Of a stretch of DNA of 20,174 nt, positions 1 to 6,542 are shown one piece after another (position 1 is the stretch's first letter; every line of letters begins with the position of its first letter). The DNA is from JAJTFW01 sp031421935. Lineage in GTDB: Bacteria > Bacteroidota > Bacteroidia > AKYH767-A > OLB10. Where the stretch lies: NCBI GenBank assembly GCA_031421935.1, contig JANOPQ010000009.1, forward strand, positions 1-20,174. Direction: 5' to 3'. A program made the position numbers and the translations under genes. The notes below the pieces were generated by a model. It saw nothing but the letters and a program-made list of their open reading frames with translations. It made no database searches and was not told the DNA's origin.

Positions 1-1989
1 CGACAAAACCCGCCCGACTTCGATCTCGATTTTAGCTGGAAGGATCGCGATGATCTCACCGCGTATATTTTTCGTCGCTATGGAGAAGAACATACGGCCT
101 TGCTCGCGACATACAGCACATATCAAAGTAAAGCGATAGTTCGTGAGTTAGGAAAAGTTTTTGGCCTTCCGAAAGAAGAAATCGATGCCTTGCAATCAAC
201 ACGCGATGGAGAAAGTGTAGGCGAAGGAATAGCGAAACTGATTCGTGAATTTAGCTTGTTGATGCACGATTTTCCGCATCATCTCAGCATCCACGCCGGT
301 GGCGTAATCATCAGCGAAAAACCCATTGTCTGTTATACCGCACTCAATCATCCACCCAAAGGATTTCCCGTGACGCAGTTCAGCATGTTAGAATCGGAAG
401 ACATTGGATTGTACAAGTACGATATTTTAAGTCAGCGTGGACTCGGACATATTCGTGATGCCGTCGACATCGTGAAAAAAAACCGCGGCATCGACATCGA
501 CATTCATCAGATCAAAGCATTTAAAAAAGATGAAAAAATAAAAGAGTTGATTCGCAATGGACGCTGCATGGGTTGTTTTTATGTGGAGAGTCCTGCGATG
601 CGGATGTTGCTAAAAAAATTACAAGTAGATACGTACATTCAGCTGGTGGCAGCAAGTTCCATCATTCGTCCAGGTGTGGCACGGAGTGGCATGATGCGCG
701 AATACATTCTGCGCACACATGATCCAGCTCGAAGAACGTATATACATCCCGTTATGAAAGAGCTGATGGAAGAAACGTATGGCATCATGGTGTATCAGGA
801 AGATGTAATCAAAGTAGCACATCACTTTGCTGGACTCGATCTGAGCGAAGCCGATGTGTTGCGCAGGGGGATGAGCGGGAAGTTTAGAAGTCGGGAAGAG
901 TTTCAAAAAATTCGCGATAAGTTTTTTTCATCTTGCCATGAAAAGGGATATCCGCTTTCCATCACCGATGAAGTGTGGAGGCAGATTGAAAGTTTCGCGG
1001 GTTACTCCTTCTCCAAGGGACACTCGGCGAGTTATGCTGTAGAGAGTTATCAGAGTTTATATTTGAAGGCGCATTATCCGCTTGAATTTATGGTGGGTGT
1101 GATTAATAACTTCGGCGGATTTTACAATACCGAATTCTATGTACATGAAGCGCGCATGCAGGGAGCGAACATCCACGCGCCCGAAATCAACAAGAGCGTC
1201 TACTTAACGGATATCCACGGCCGTGATATTTACTTAGGCTTTATCCATCTTCAAAACATCCAATTAAATTTATGTGAAACCCTCCTACACGAACGCAATA
1301 CGCACGGCGCCTTTGTTGACCTCGCCGACTTCATGCGTCGCGTCGCTATTGAAGTAGAACAACTACGCATTCTCATTCGCATTGGTGCTTTTCGATTTAC
1401 AGGAAGAAGTAAGAAGGAGTTGATGTGGGACTTGCTTCTTCACTTGGGCGACGGAAGAAAAACAGAAGTCTACCAAAGTCTCTTTAACGAACCCTCCTTC
1501 GACAAGTCTTCGGAGGGCGCGGTAGAATGGAAATTACCTCCACTCACGCATCATCATTTAGAAGATGCGTTGGATGAAATTGAATTGTTGGGATTTGAAT
1601 TATCGAGTCCGTATAAAAGACTTCGAGAAAACTTAAACGCCGCGACCGCTGCGATCCCGAGGCTTCGGGACGCTGCGCCGCTGCGTTTAAACCTCGCCCA
1701 AGAACTGGGAGTCTATATCGGCAAAGAAATCTCCATCCAAGGATACCTCGTCACCACCAAGCCTACGCGCACCGCTAAGGGTGAATACATGGCCTTCGGA
1801 ACATGGTTAGATGTAGATGGATATTTTTTCGACACGACACATTTTCCAAGAGTCATTAAGCAACATCCCTTCCGCGGCAAGGGCATCTACACCATAAAAG
1901 GAAGAGTGGACGAAGAGTTTGGATTTTGTAGTATTACTGTATCGGAGTTAGAAAAACTACCCACATCAGGAATTGAAGATCTACCTTAA
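1..1989 (+). CDS. dnaE: DNA polymerase III alpha subunit, DnaE type, 5' end missing
   Basis: The frame is open from base 1, so the gene starts before the window; 662 residues are visible, ending with TAA at 1987-1989. It is a C-family replicative or repair DNA polymerase. The palm motif PDFDLDF lies at visible residues 5-11 (catalytic Asp8 and Asp10), and a third likely catalytic Asp is in KYDIL at residue 141. HAGGVII, SGKFRSREEF and FAGYSFSKGHSASYA are family-typical blocks. A helix-hairpin-helix-like stretch (LIRIGAF) and a C-terminal OB-fold (about residues 570-655) follow. The PHP domain would be upstream. CFYVESPAMR followed by SSIIRPGVARSG resembles the shorter second DnaE of Bacteroidota (error-prone, DnaE2-like) more than the main replicase, but this is inference. 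Residues of about 545-563 look inserted and coincide with a palindromic repeat. The gene appears richer in G+C than its neighbours. Confidence 0.93.
   Translation, partial: RQNPPDFDLDFSWKDRDDLTAYIFRRYGEEHTALLATYSTYQSKAIVRELGKVFGLPKEEIDALQSTRDGESVGEGIAKLIREFSLLMHDFPHHLSIHAGGVIISEKPIVCYTALNHPPKGFPVTQFSMLESEDIGLYKYDILSQRGLGHIRDAVDIVKKNRGIDIDIHQIKAFKKDEKIKELIRNGRCMGCFYVESPAMRMLLKKLQVDTYIQLVAASSIIRPGVARSGMMREYILRTHDPARRTYIHPVMKELMEETYGIMVYQEDVIKVAHHFAGLDLSEADVLRRGMSGKFRSREEFQKIRDKFFSSCHEKGYPLSITDEVWRQIESFAGYSFSKGHSASYAVESYQSLYLKAHYPLEFMVGVINNFGGFYNTEFYVHEARMQGANIHAPEINKSVYLTDIHGRDIYLGFIHLQNIQLNLCETLLHERNTHGAFVDLADFMRRVAIEVEQLRILIRIGAFRFTGRSKKELMWDLLLHLGDGRKTEVYQSLFNEPSFDKSSEGAVEWKLPPLTHHHLEDALDEIELLGFELSSPYKRLRENLNAATAAIPRLRDAAPLRLNLAQELGVYIGKEISIQGYLVTTKPTRTAKGEYMAFGTWLDVDGYFFDTTHFPRVIKQHPFRGKGIYTIKGRVDEEFGFCSITVSELEKLPTSGIEDLP
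1633..1690. repeat. Palindromic element inside the dnaE reading frame
   Basis: An imperfect inverted repeat of about 58 bases. The outer arms are TTAAACGC (1633-1640) and GCGTTTAA (1683-1690). The core TCCCGAGGCTTCGGGA (1655-1670) is self-complementary apart from one G:T pair. Bases between core and arms are GC-rich and loosely complementary. The repeat encodes an alanine/arginine-rich linker just before the OB-fold and keeps the frame open. Its core resembles the intergenic palindrome at 2110-2125 (GAAGCTTC against GAGGCTTC). It is best read as a small mobile or REP-like palindrome tolerated in a protein linker; it could also be a chance hairpin. Confidence 0.6.
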
Positions 1990-2042
1990 GTAGAATTTTG
2001 GCCGAACAACTATGAAGTGTGTTTGTGAAACAAATTCTACTT
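1988..2042. repeat. Inverted repeat directly after dnaE
   Basis: AAGTAGAATTTTG (1988-2000) pairs with CAAATTCTACTT (2031-2042), with one bulged base and a loop of about 30 bases. It overlaps the dnaE stop and its right arm abuts the decayed dnaE tail copy. There is no T-tract on the plus strand, so it is not a convincing intrinsic terminator; it may instead mark the junction of the duplication. Confidence 0.5.
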
Positions 2043-2094
2043 CAAAGTTACGGTGTCGGAGATGGAAAAATTACCCACGCAGGGAATTGAGTGA
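2041..2094 (+). pseudogene. Remnant copy of the dnaE 3' end
   Basis: Read in frame from 2041, this stretch encodes VTVSEMEKLPTQGIE and a stop, against ITVSELEKLPTSGIEDLP at the true end of dnaE (from about 1933). Most nucleotide differences fall at third codon positions or give conservative changes, so both copies seem to have evolved as coding sequence. No upstream part of dnaE is recognisable in front of it. It looks like the leftover end of a second, diverged dnaE allele rather than a new gene. Confidence 0.7.
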
Positions 2095-2175
2095 ATTGGT
2101 GAATTGGCGTCGCGAAGCTTCGCGATGGCGAATTGGTAAATTGTTGAGTTGGTGGTCACGAAGTTTCGCAATAGT
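2095..2175. repeat. Two palindromic units in the intergenic region
   Basis: A perfect 16-base palindrome TCGCGAAGCTTCGCGA (2110-2125) is flanked on both sides by GAATTGG words. A degenerate second unit TCACGAAGTTTCGCAA (2156-2171) follows, flanked by GAGTTGG and TAGTTTGAG. The layout (short direct GAATTGGT repeats around a palindrome, repeated once) suggests a REP/MITE-like intergenic family. Confidence 0.6.
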
Positions 2176-2234
2176 AGTTTGAGGGTTGGTGCGCTATAAA
2201 GTCTAAACGAAACCAATCGTATTAAATAAATTTC

Positions 2235-2242
2235 TAAATTTG
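2235..2242 (+). promoter_or_regulatory. Promoter -7 motif for the small two-gene cassette
   Basis: TAAATTTG matches the Bacteroidota -7 consensus TAnnTTTG. It ends only 5 bases before the ATG at 2248, so a transcript from it would be leaderless or nearly so. No clear -33 TTTG is visible. A similar motif, TACATTTG, stands before the decayed copy at 2995-3002, which supports its being a functional part of the cassette. Confidence 0.45.
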
Positions 2243-2247
2243 TAGGA

Positions 2248-2457
2248 ATGGGAAATAATAAATATCGGCTTGACAAATCCGCTTTTCGAATACAAAGCTT
2301 TGAGGAAGCGACACAAAACAAAGAATATTGGCTAAGTAAAAGCCCGGATGAAAGATGGCGTGCTGCTTGGTATCTTACCTGTTGTGCATATAACATCGAC
2401 CCAGAAAATCCTCCACGTTTGGACCGATCAGCATTTTCAATGAGAAAAAATGGGTAA
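2248..2457 (+). CDS. Small hypothetical protein paired with a nucleotidyltransferase
   Basis: 69 residues, highly charged, with no signal peptide or membrane segment. The start at 2248 sits just after a TAnnTTTG motif. The protein begins and ends with the same motif: RLDKSAFRIQSF near the N-terminus and RLDRSAFSMRK at the C-terminus. Between them is a helical, aromatic-rich part with SPDERWRAAWYL. From memory, proteins of this shape often precede minimal nucleotidyltransferases in Bacteroidota, but no function is known to me. Its last 8 bases overlap the next gene (ATGGGTAA, 2450-2457), which implies translational coupling and a joint function, for example antitoxin or partner of the enzyme. 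A decayed copy lies downstream at about 2994-3070. Confidence 0.75.
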   Translation: MGNNKYRLDKSAFRIQSFEEATQNKEYWLSKSPDERWRAAWYLTCCAYNIDPENPPRLDRSAFSMRKNG

Positions 2458-2899
2458 TATTCTAAATGATGATTTTATTGATTTTTTGAAATTTTTTAAT
2501 CAATTTCAAGTTGATTACATTCTTGTTGGCGGTTATGCGGTAATTTTTCATGGGTATAATCGCACGACTGGAGATCTAGATGTTTGGGTTAAACCAACAG
2601 TAAATAATTATAGAAAAATGTTGTTAGCCTTCAAGGCATTTGGACTTAGTCCCTTTAACATGACGGAGAATTTGTTTTTAAATTTAGATGAAAATGATGT
2701 ATTTACATTTGGAAGGCCGCCCGTATGCATTGACATCTTAACAAAAGTTAAAGGTCTAGATTTTGATAATGTATTTATTAATTCCTCAATGGTAAAATTT
2801 GATGGCCTTGATGTAAAGATGATTGACATACGTGATTTAAAAAATGCTAAAAAGGCGGCAGGTAGAGCAAAAGACATAGATGATCTTGAGCATCTATAA
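2450..2899 (+). CDS. Minimal nucleotidyltransferase, possible toxin-antitoxin component
   Basis: 149 residues. The Pol-beta-type nucleotidyltransferase signature is clear: GG at residues 27-28 in VGGYAVIFHG, then RTTGDLDVWV with metal-binding Asp42 and Asp44, and a likely third acidic residue Asp95 in PVCIDIL. The C-terminal IRDLKNAKKAAGRAKDIDDL is typical of small nucleotidyltransferases of the DUF6036/AbiEii-like kind, which often end with a lysine-rich helix and an R.KD.DDL motif. Such enzymes transfer a nucleotide to RNA or protein; some act as toxins, others as antitoxins. The 8-base overlap with the preceding small gene suggests a two-component module. The substrate cannot be inferred here. 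The length is complete for the family and all key acidic residues are present, so it is probably active. Confidence 0.85.
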   Translation: MGNILNDDFIDFLKFFNQFQVDYILVGGYAVIFHGYNRTTGDLDVWVKPTVNNYRKMLLAFKAFGLSPFNMTENLFLNLDENDVFTFGRPPVCIDILTKVKGLDFDNVFINSSMVKFDGLDVKMIDIRDLKNAKKAAGRAKDIDDLEHL

Positions 2900-2922
2900 T
2901 ACTCCTTTTTTCAGGGATAACC

Positions 2923-2962
2923 TAATCCGCGAAAATCCGCCAGATCCGTTTCATCAGTGTTC
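2923..2962. repeat. Degenerate short tandem repeat (ATCCGY words)
   Basis: Four words, AATCCGCGAA, AATCCGCCAG, ATCCGTTTC and ATCAGTGTTC, follow one another with a period of about 9-10 bases. The stretch lies between the nucleotidyltransferase and the decayed cassette copy. It looks non-coding; I recall similar ATCCG-rich strings in intergenic DNA of this phylum, but cannot verify that here. Confidence 0.4.
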
Positions 2963-2993
2963 AACCTTAACAATTTTATCGATAAATAAAACA

Positions 2994-3070
2994 CTACATT
3001 TGAAGGACTCAGAAGAAAATAGCAACTTAACAAATCCGATTTTAGAATACAGATGTTTGGAAAAACGTAG
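2994..3070 (+). pseudogene. Decayed copy of the small cassette gene and its promoter
   Basis: CTACATTTGAAGG (2994-3006) matches CTAAATTTGTAGG (2234-2246) in front of the intact gene. AACAAATCCGATTTTAGAAT (3029-3048) matches GACAAATCCGCTTTTCGAAT in the intact gene. Read in the corresponding frame from 3023 it gives QLNKSDFRIQMFGKT then a stop, against RLDKSAFRIQSFEEAT. A stop at 3020 and the lack of an ATG show it is dead. Similarity also reaches upstream of the promoter (ATCG..TAAATAAA). No second nucleotidyltransferase follows. Confidence 0.7.
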
Positions 3071-3094
3071 CGAAACAATAAAGAGGATGACATC

Positions 3095-3138
3095 AAAAAA
3101 TTGCCAACGCTGAACACCTGACAATTCAACGCTGGCAA
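3095..3138 (-). terminator. Intrinsic terminator of the FG-GAP gene
   Basis: TTGCCAACGCTGAA (3101-3114) and TTCAACGCTGGCAA (3125-3138) form a 14-base stem with two G:U-type pairs and a 10-base loop. Read on the minus strand the stem is followed by six T (complement of 3095-3100). It lies 16 bases past the minus-strand gene ending at 3154. Confidence 0.75.
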
Positions 3139-3153
3139 CAGACCTCGCCTCAA

Positions 3154-4959
3154 TCAATTCTTCACAAATTTTCCATGACTAATATACTTTCCACTACTCA
3201 GCTTCATTGTATAAAATCCATTGGTCATACTTTTAATATCCAACGAAAAAGAATTGCTTCCACTTATTCCATGTAACATTTTTTCAGCGTGAACATTTTT
3301 GCCGTTTATATCAAAAATATCTACCTGTACAATTTCAGGTCGTGACAATTTATAAGCGAAAGTCAATATTTCACTTACTGGGTTGGGGAAAATTGAAAGG
3401 AAAAAATAATCTTTGTTCGCATCTTCAAAATTATTTAATGAAGTTGGAGAAAGACATTGGCCTTCTGTTGCGATGTACAGTGTATTCGAAAGAACATTTG
3501 TACAAACATCAACAACACCCGATGGCCATTCAATGAGAATGGTATCAATAGTAAGCGGCGTCACCCCTGTAGCACCAAAACCAAAATGGGCATTCAACAT
3601 ATTCATCCCATTAAAAGTATTTTGTGCGGAGAGCTCGCGCATCTGCCAAAATCCATTCGCTTTCACTCTCACCTTCGCTCCTATTCCAGATTTATTAGAA
3701 GTTACTCCGACCAATTTAACATTAATAAAATCTGTTTGCGAAGTATTATTTTGAAACAATCCTTTATCGCTAGCACCAGAAATAAATAAATCCAAGTCGC
3801 CATCATTATCATAATCGCCGCTAGTGGCACACCAATGATTGCCCGTATTAATCACAAAAGGTTCATTGGTAATTTTGGTAAATACTGTGTTGCCGGTTGT
3901 AATGTTACTTTGATAATACACATTATTTTGAGGGCCTTCATTCGTTACGATACAATCTAAATCTCCATCATTATCAAAATCGCCCCAGGTACTTGAAAGT
4001 GAAATCCCCAAGTCAGTAACCATAGATCCTACATCAGCAAATCCCAATTTTACAAATACATTATTATCGTTTCTATACATTTCATTTTGATATCCAGTAG
4101 TTGGTGCTGTTCCTCCGTAATTAGTCAAATAACCATCCAAGTCTCCGTCGTTATCAAAATCAATCCAGTTCCAAACTTGTCCATCGTGCAAATCAGTTCC
4201 CAATGGTGAAGAATTTATTCTAGAGAACAATGGTCCGCCACCCTGCATGTGATTATTATCAAAAAGATAATCTCGGGACAATGAACCATTCACTCGACCA
4301 GAACCAATAAACAAATCTACATCACCATCGTTGTCATAATCGCTCCAAGATGGTACTGTAAATGCATCTAAAGTATCCGTTAAAACAGTGGTGTCAACTC
4401 TTGCGAAATTACCGTTACCAATATTGATCAAGAACTTACACGAATCAACAATACCTACAAAATTATAAGGTGCTGCAATAAACAGATCTACCAAACCATC
4501 ATTATTATAATCTCCTAATGCGGAGCCCCAGCCTCTCAGTTTAATTGGATTCGCTAAATCGCCTGAAAGATTTTGAGTAAACGTACCATTGCCATTATTA
4601 AGAAATAATTTAGTGCCGCCACCGCCACCACCGGATTGAACACAATCTATATCTCCATCATTATCCACATCGGCCCAGGTATTACCAATGCCACTTGTCA
4701 ACCCTAATCCACTGATGGTAATCTTGGAAAAATTTCCACTTCCATCATTATGATATAATCCCCCACGAATAACAAATAAATCTAATCGGCCATCATTGTC
4801 ATAATCAATCCAGCTGGCCCCATTATAGAGTGTTTGAACGGGATCGGTAACAATTGGGTTTGTGGTAGAGGTTACTTTAGTAAATACCTGTGCATTTACC
4901 CAGGTGCTATTGCATAGAATAATAATTGCAAGAGCGAATTTGATTATTTTGCTTTTCAT
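3154..4959 (-). CDS. Secreted FG-GAP/UnbV-domain protein with type A T9SS sorting tail
   Basis: 601 residues. The signal peptide ends near VNAQ (residue 24). Seven FG-GAP/VCBS-type calcium loops of the form D-x-D/N-N-D-G start at about residues 52, 98, 150, 208, 268, 328 and 382, consistent with a beta-propeller. An ASPIC/UnbV domain follows (about 411-497, with SGIGAKVRV, AHFGFG and IEWPSG). The last 80 residues (FPNPVSEILTF ... GFYTMKLSSGKYISHGKFVKN) are a classic type A type IX secretion domain, so the protein should cross the outer membrane and be released or surface-anchored. A glycine run at 110-115 interrupts the second blade. The gene stands 65 bases after the regulator gene, has its own upstream element at 4975-5018 and ends at a good hairpin. 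The ligand or substrate is unknown; propellers of this type are usually adhesive or binding modules. Confidence 0.92.
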   Translation of the reverse strand: MKSKIIKFALAIIILCNSTWVNAQVFTKVTSTTNPIVTDPVQTLYNGASWIDYDNDGRLDLFVIRGGLYHNDGSGNFSKITISGLGLTSGIGNTWADVDNDGDIDCVQSGGGGGGTKLFLNNGNGTFTQNLSGDLANPIKLRGWGSALGDYNNDGLVDLFIAAPYNFVGIVDSCKFLINIGNGNFARVDTTVLTDTLDAFTVPSWSDYDNDGDVDLFIGSGRVNGSLSRDYLFDNNHMQGGGPLFSRINSSPLGTDLHDGQVWNWIDFDNDGDLDGYLTNYGGTAPTTGYQNEMYRNDNNVFVKLGFADVGSMVTDLGISLSSTWGDFDNDGDLDCIVTNEGPQNNVYYQSNITTGNTVFTKITNEPFVINTGNHWCATSGDYDNDGDLDLFISGASDKGLFQNNTSQTDFINVKLVGVTSNKSGIGAKVRVKANGFWQMRELSAQNTFNGMNMLNAHFGFGATGVTPLTIDTILIEWPSGVVDVCTNVLSNTLYIATEGQCLSPTSLNNFEDANKDYFFLSIFPNPVSEILTFAYKLSRPEIVQVDIFDINGKNVHAEKMLHGISGSNSFSLDIKSMTNGFYTMKLSSGKYISHGKFVKN

Positions 4960-4974
4960 GATCTTATTTTTTTA

Positions 4975-5018
4975 CAAAATAATCGACCAAAAAGCAAACT
5001 TTAGTCACTCCCGATAAA
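4975..5018 (-). promoter_or_regulatory. Promoter/operator of the FG-GAP gene, shared design
   Basis: On the minus strand: TTTATCGGGAGTGACTAA (5018-5001), 18 bases of spacer, then TTATTTTG (4982-4975), 15 bases before the ATG. The same 18-mer with one change, the same 18-base spacing and a near-identical octamer stand in front of the regulator gene (6322-6365). The octamer differs at one position from the Bacteroidota -7 consensus TAnnTTTG; the 18-mer overlaps where a -33 element and operator would lie. Confidence 0.65.
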
Positions 5019-5024
5019 GTAATA

Positions 5025-6302
5025 CTAATTCATTCGAATCTGATTTTGTTGGCGATACTCAGTGGGTGTAACCCCCACTAATCTACGAAAAGCATTATTA
5101 AAAGTGTTTTTCGTGTTGTAACCAACTGTATATGCTACCTCAATAATATTCATCGACTTCTTATCCACATCCACTAAAAGCAGTTTAGCCTCTTCAATTC
5201 GAAGTAGATTAATGTACTCAAAATAATTCACTTTATAATATTGGTTGATAATTTGAGAAACATAATGTTTTGGGACGTCCAATTTAAAAGCAAGCGTTTC
5301 CAACTTCAACTCACTTTCCCGAAAAAGTTTTTCCTTTTGCATCAGTTGCTTCAATGCTTCCGCTAATTCATTTCCTGCATCGGCAGTTAATCCTGAATTT
5401 TTATATTTAAGAGATGAAATTTCTACGACAGGATCAAGAGCAATTTTCTCCTTTTGCTCTGTGATTACTTTTTCTTTAGTGATAGTTGCATCCCAACTCG
5501 ACTCATACTTATAGATTATCGATTGATCTTTTTTTTTCTCTGAAATGTTCTGAGACGCAACTTCCTTATAAGAAAAATAAATATTTTCTAGCTTCAACGA
5601 TTCCTTCAAGGGATATCCTTCCAATATTTTATTCTTACCATAAGCAAAATAAATAATCGCCATGATGCTGGTACACATTCCCATTGACACAAAATAATCG
5701 GTAGTCAATGTAAACCAAGGATACCTAACCATTACATAATAGGAAATGTAACTTGCGATGAACACTCCAAACAATCCTACCATTATATACAGCCACTTTT
5801 TAATATGACCGACACGCTTTTCTTTTTTAATTTTCAAAAGCAGATAAACACAGTATCCCACCATTTGAGCCATTAAAAAATAATTGAGCGTTTGCAAATT
5901 CAAAACAAAATAATCAATCATTTTAAAATGGCGAATCTTTAAATCGGCAGTACTCAAATAATAAGGGAGCATCAGTATAAAAACGATCATCGCTGGTGCA
6001 AAATGCAATAAGTATACTGAAATTTTCTTTTTCTCAGAAAAAATTGAATCGATATATAAAAGCAATAGTGGTCCAAACAAGAATTGAGTAGTGAGACTAA
6101 CATTACATAATTGGTGATAATGTTCTTGCAACCCTGTCCAGTAAAGTACATACTCCAAAATAATGAGGGATTGGATAAAAAGGAATAGTGTAATGATGAG
6201 GTCGGATGTGTTCTTGGTTTTGATGGCTAAAAATGAAAAGATAATAGAATGCACCAAACCGACAAAGGCAAATCCATAAAACAACAAGATGGGCAGATCC
6301 AT
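5025..6302 (-). CDS. Membrane-anchored AraC-family transcriptional regulator
   Basis: 425 residues. The N-terminal half holds about seven hydrophobic helices (roughly 4-27, 33-55, 70-87, 95-115, 130-157, 168-192, 202-221). A charged linker of about 90 residues follows, then a C-terminal AraC/HTH_18 domain (about 320-420). Its first helix-turn-helix is LAFKLDVPKHYVSQIIN (337-353); the second is the canonical VAYTVGYNTKNTFNNAFRRL with GVTPTEYR (389-417). This 7TM-plus-AraC layout is common in Bacteroidota and suggests sensing at or within the membrane with DNA binding on the cytoplasmic side. The start codon is the first ATG, MDLPILLFYGF. It is preceded at 6322-6365 by an element also found before the next gene downstream, so it probably controls itself and the FG-GAP gene. 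The signal sensed is unknown. Confidence 0.9.
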   Translation of the reverse strand: MDLPILLFYGFAFVGLVHSIIFSFLAIKTKNTSDLIITLFLFIQSLIILEYVLYWTGLQEHYHQLCNVSLTTQFLFGPLLLLYIDSIFSEKKKISVYLLHFAPAMIVFILMLPYYLSTADLKIRHFKMIDYFVLNLQTLNYFLMAQMVGYCVYLLLKIKKEKRVGHIKKWLYIMVGLFGVFIASYISYYVMVRYPWFTLTTDYFVSMGMCTSIMAIIYFAYGKNKILEGYPLKESLKLENIYFSYKEVASQNISEKKKDQSIIYKYESSWDATITKEKVITEQKEKIALDPVVEISSLKYKNSGLTADAGNELAEALKQLMQKEKLFRESELKLETLAFKLDVPKHYVSQIINQYYKVNYFEYINLLRIEEAKLLLVDVDKKSMNIIEVAYTVGYNTKNTFNNAFRRLVGVTPTEYRQQNQIRMN

Positions 6303-6321
6303 TTAGAATTTCTTTGAGTTG

Positions 6322-6365
6322 CAAAGTAATTAAAAAATCAAAGGAAATTAGTCATTCCCGATAAA
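6322..6365 (-). promoter_or_regulatory. Promoter/operator of the AraC-family regulator gene
   Basis: On the minus strand: TTTATCGGGAATGACTAA (6365-6348), 18 bases of spacer, TTACTTTG (6329-6322), then 19 bases to the ATG. Identical in layout to 4975-5018, with one base different in the 18-mer. A weaker look-alike, ATAGTCGGGCATTAAAAA (6405-6388), lies 40 bases further upstream and matches 12 of 18 positions. AraC-type proteins often bind two sites, so it may be a second half-site. Confidence 0.65.
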
Positions 6366-6542
6366 AGATGACCCTTTCCTTTTCAAATTTTTAATGCCCG
6401 ACTATCATGAAAATCATTGAATCTTAGGGAATCTGCTGACCGAAAGTATATTTAAGATGGCTAAACAAACATTTTCGAAAAACCATAACCAGTTGGACAA
6501 ATTCAACAGAAGGACAATGTCTCTTTCAAAAAACATCCAACT

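Noticed and set aside
2880..3113. Open plus-strand frame of 77 codons after the nucleotidyltransferase
   Set aside because: It crosses the ATCCG repeat and the decayed cassette copy in a different frame from the ancestral gene, has no recognisable motif and no promoter or start context.
3413..3789. Overlapping plus-strand open frames inside the FG-GAP gene
   Set aside because: They are antisense to a strongly supported T9SS protein and show no domain or start signal of their own.
4617..4632. Glycine-run codons in the FG-GAP gene as a slippage or phase-variation tract
   Set aside because: The codons are mixed and not a mononucleotide run, so slipped-strand switching is unlikely.
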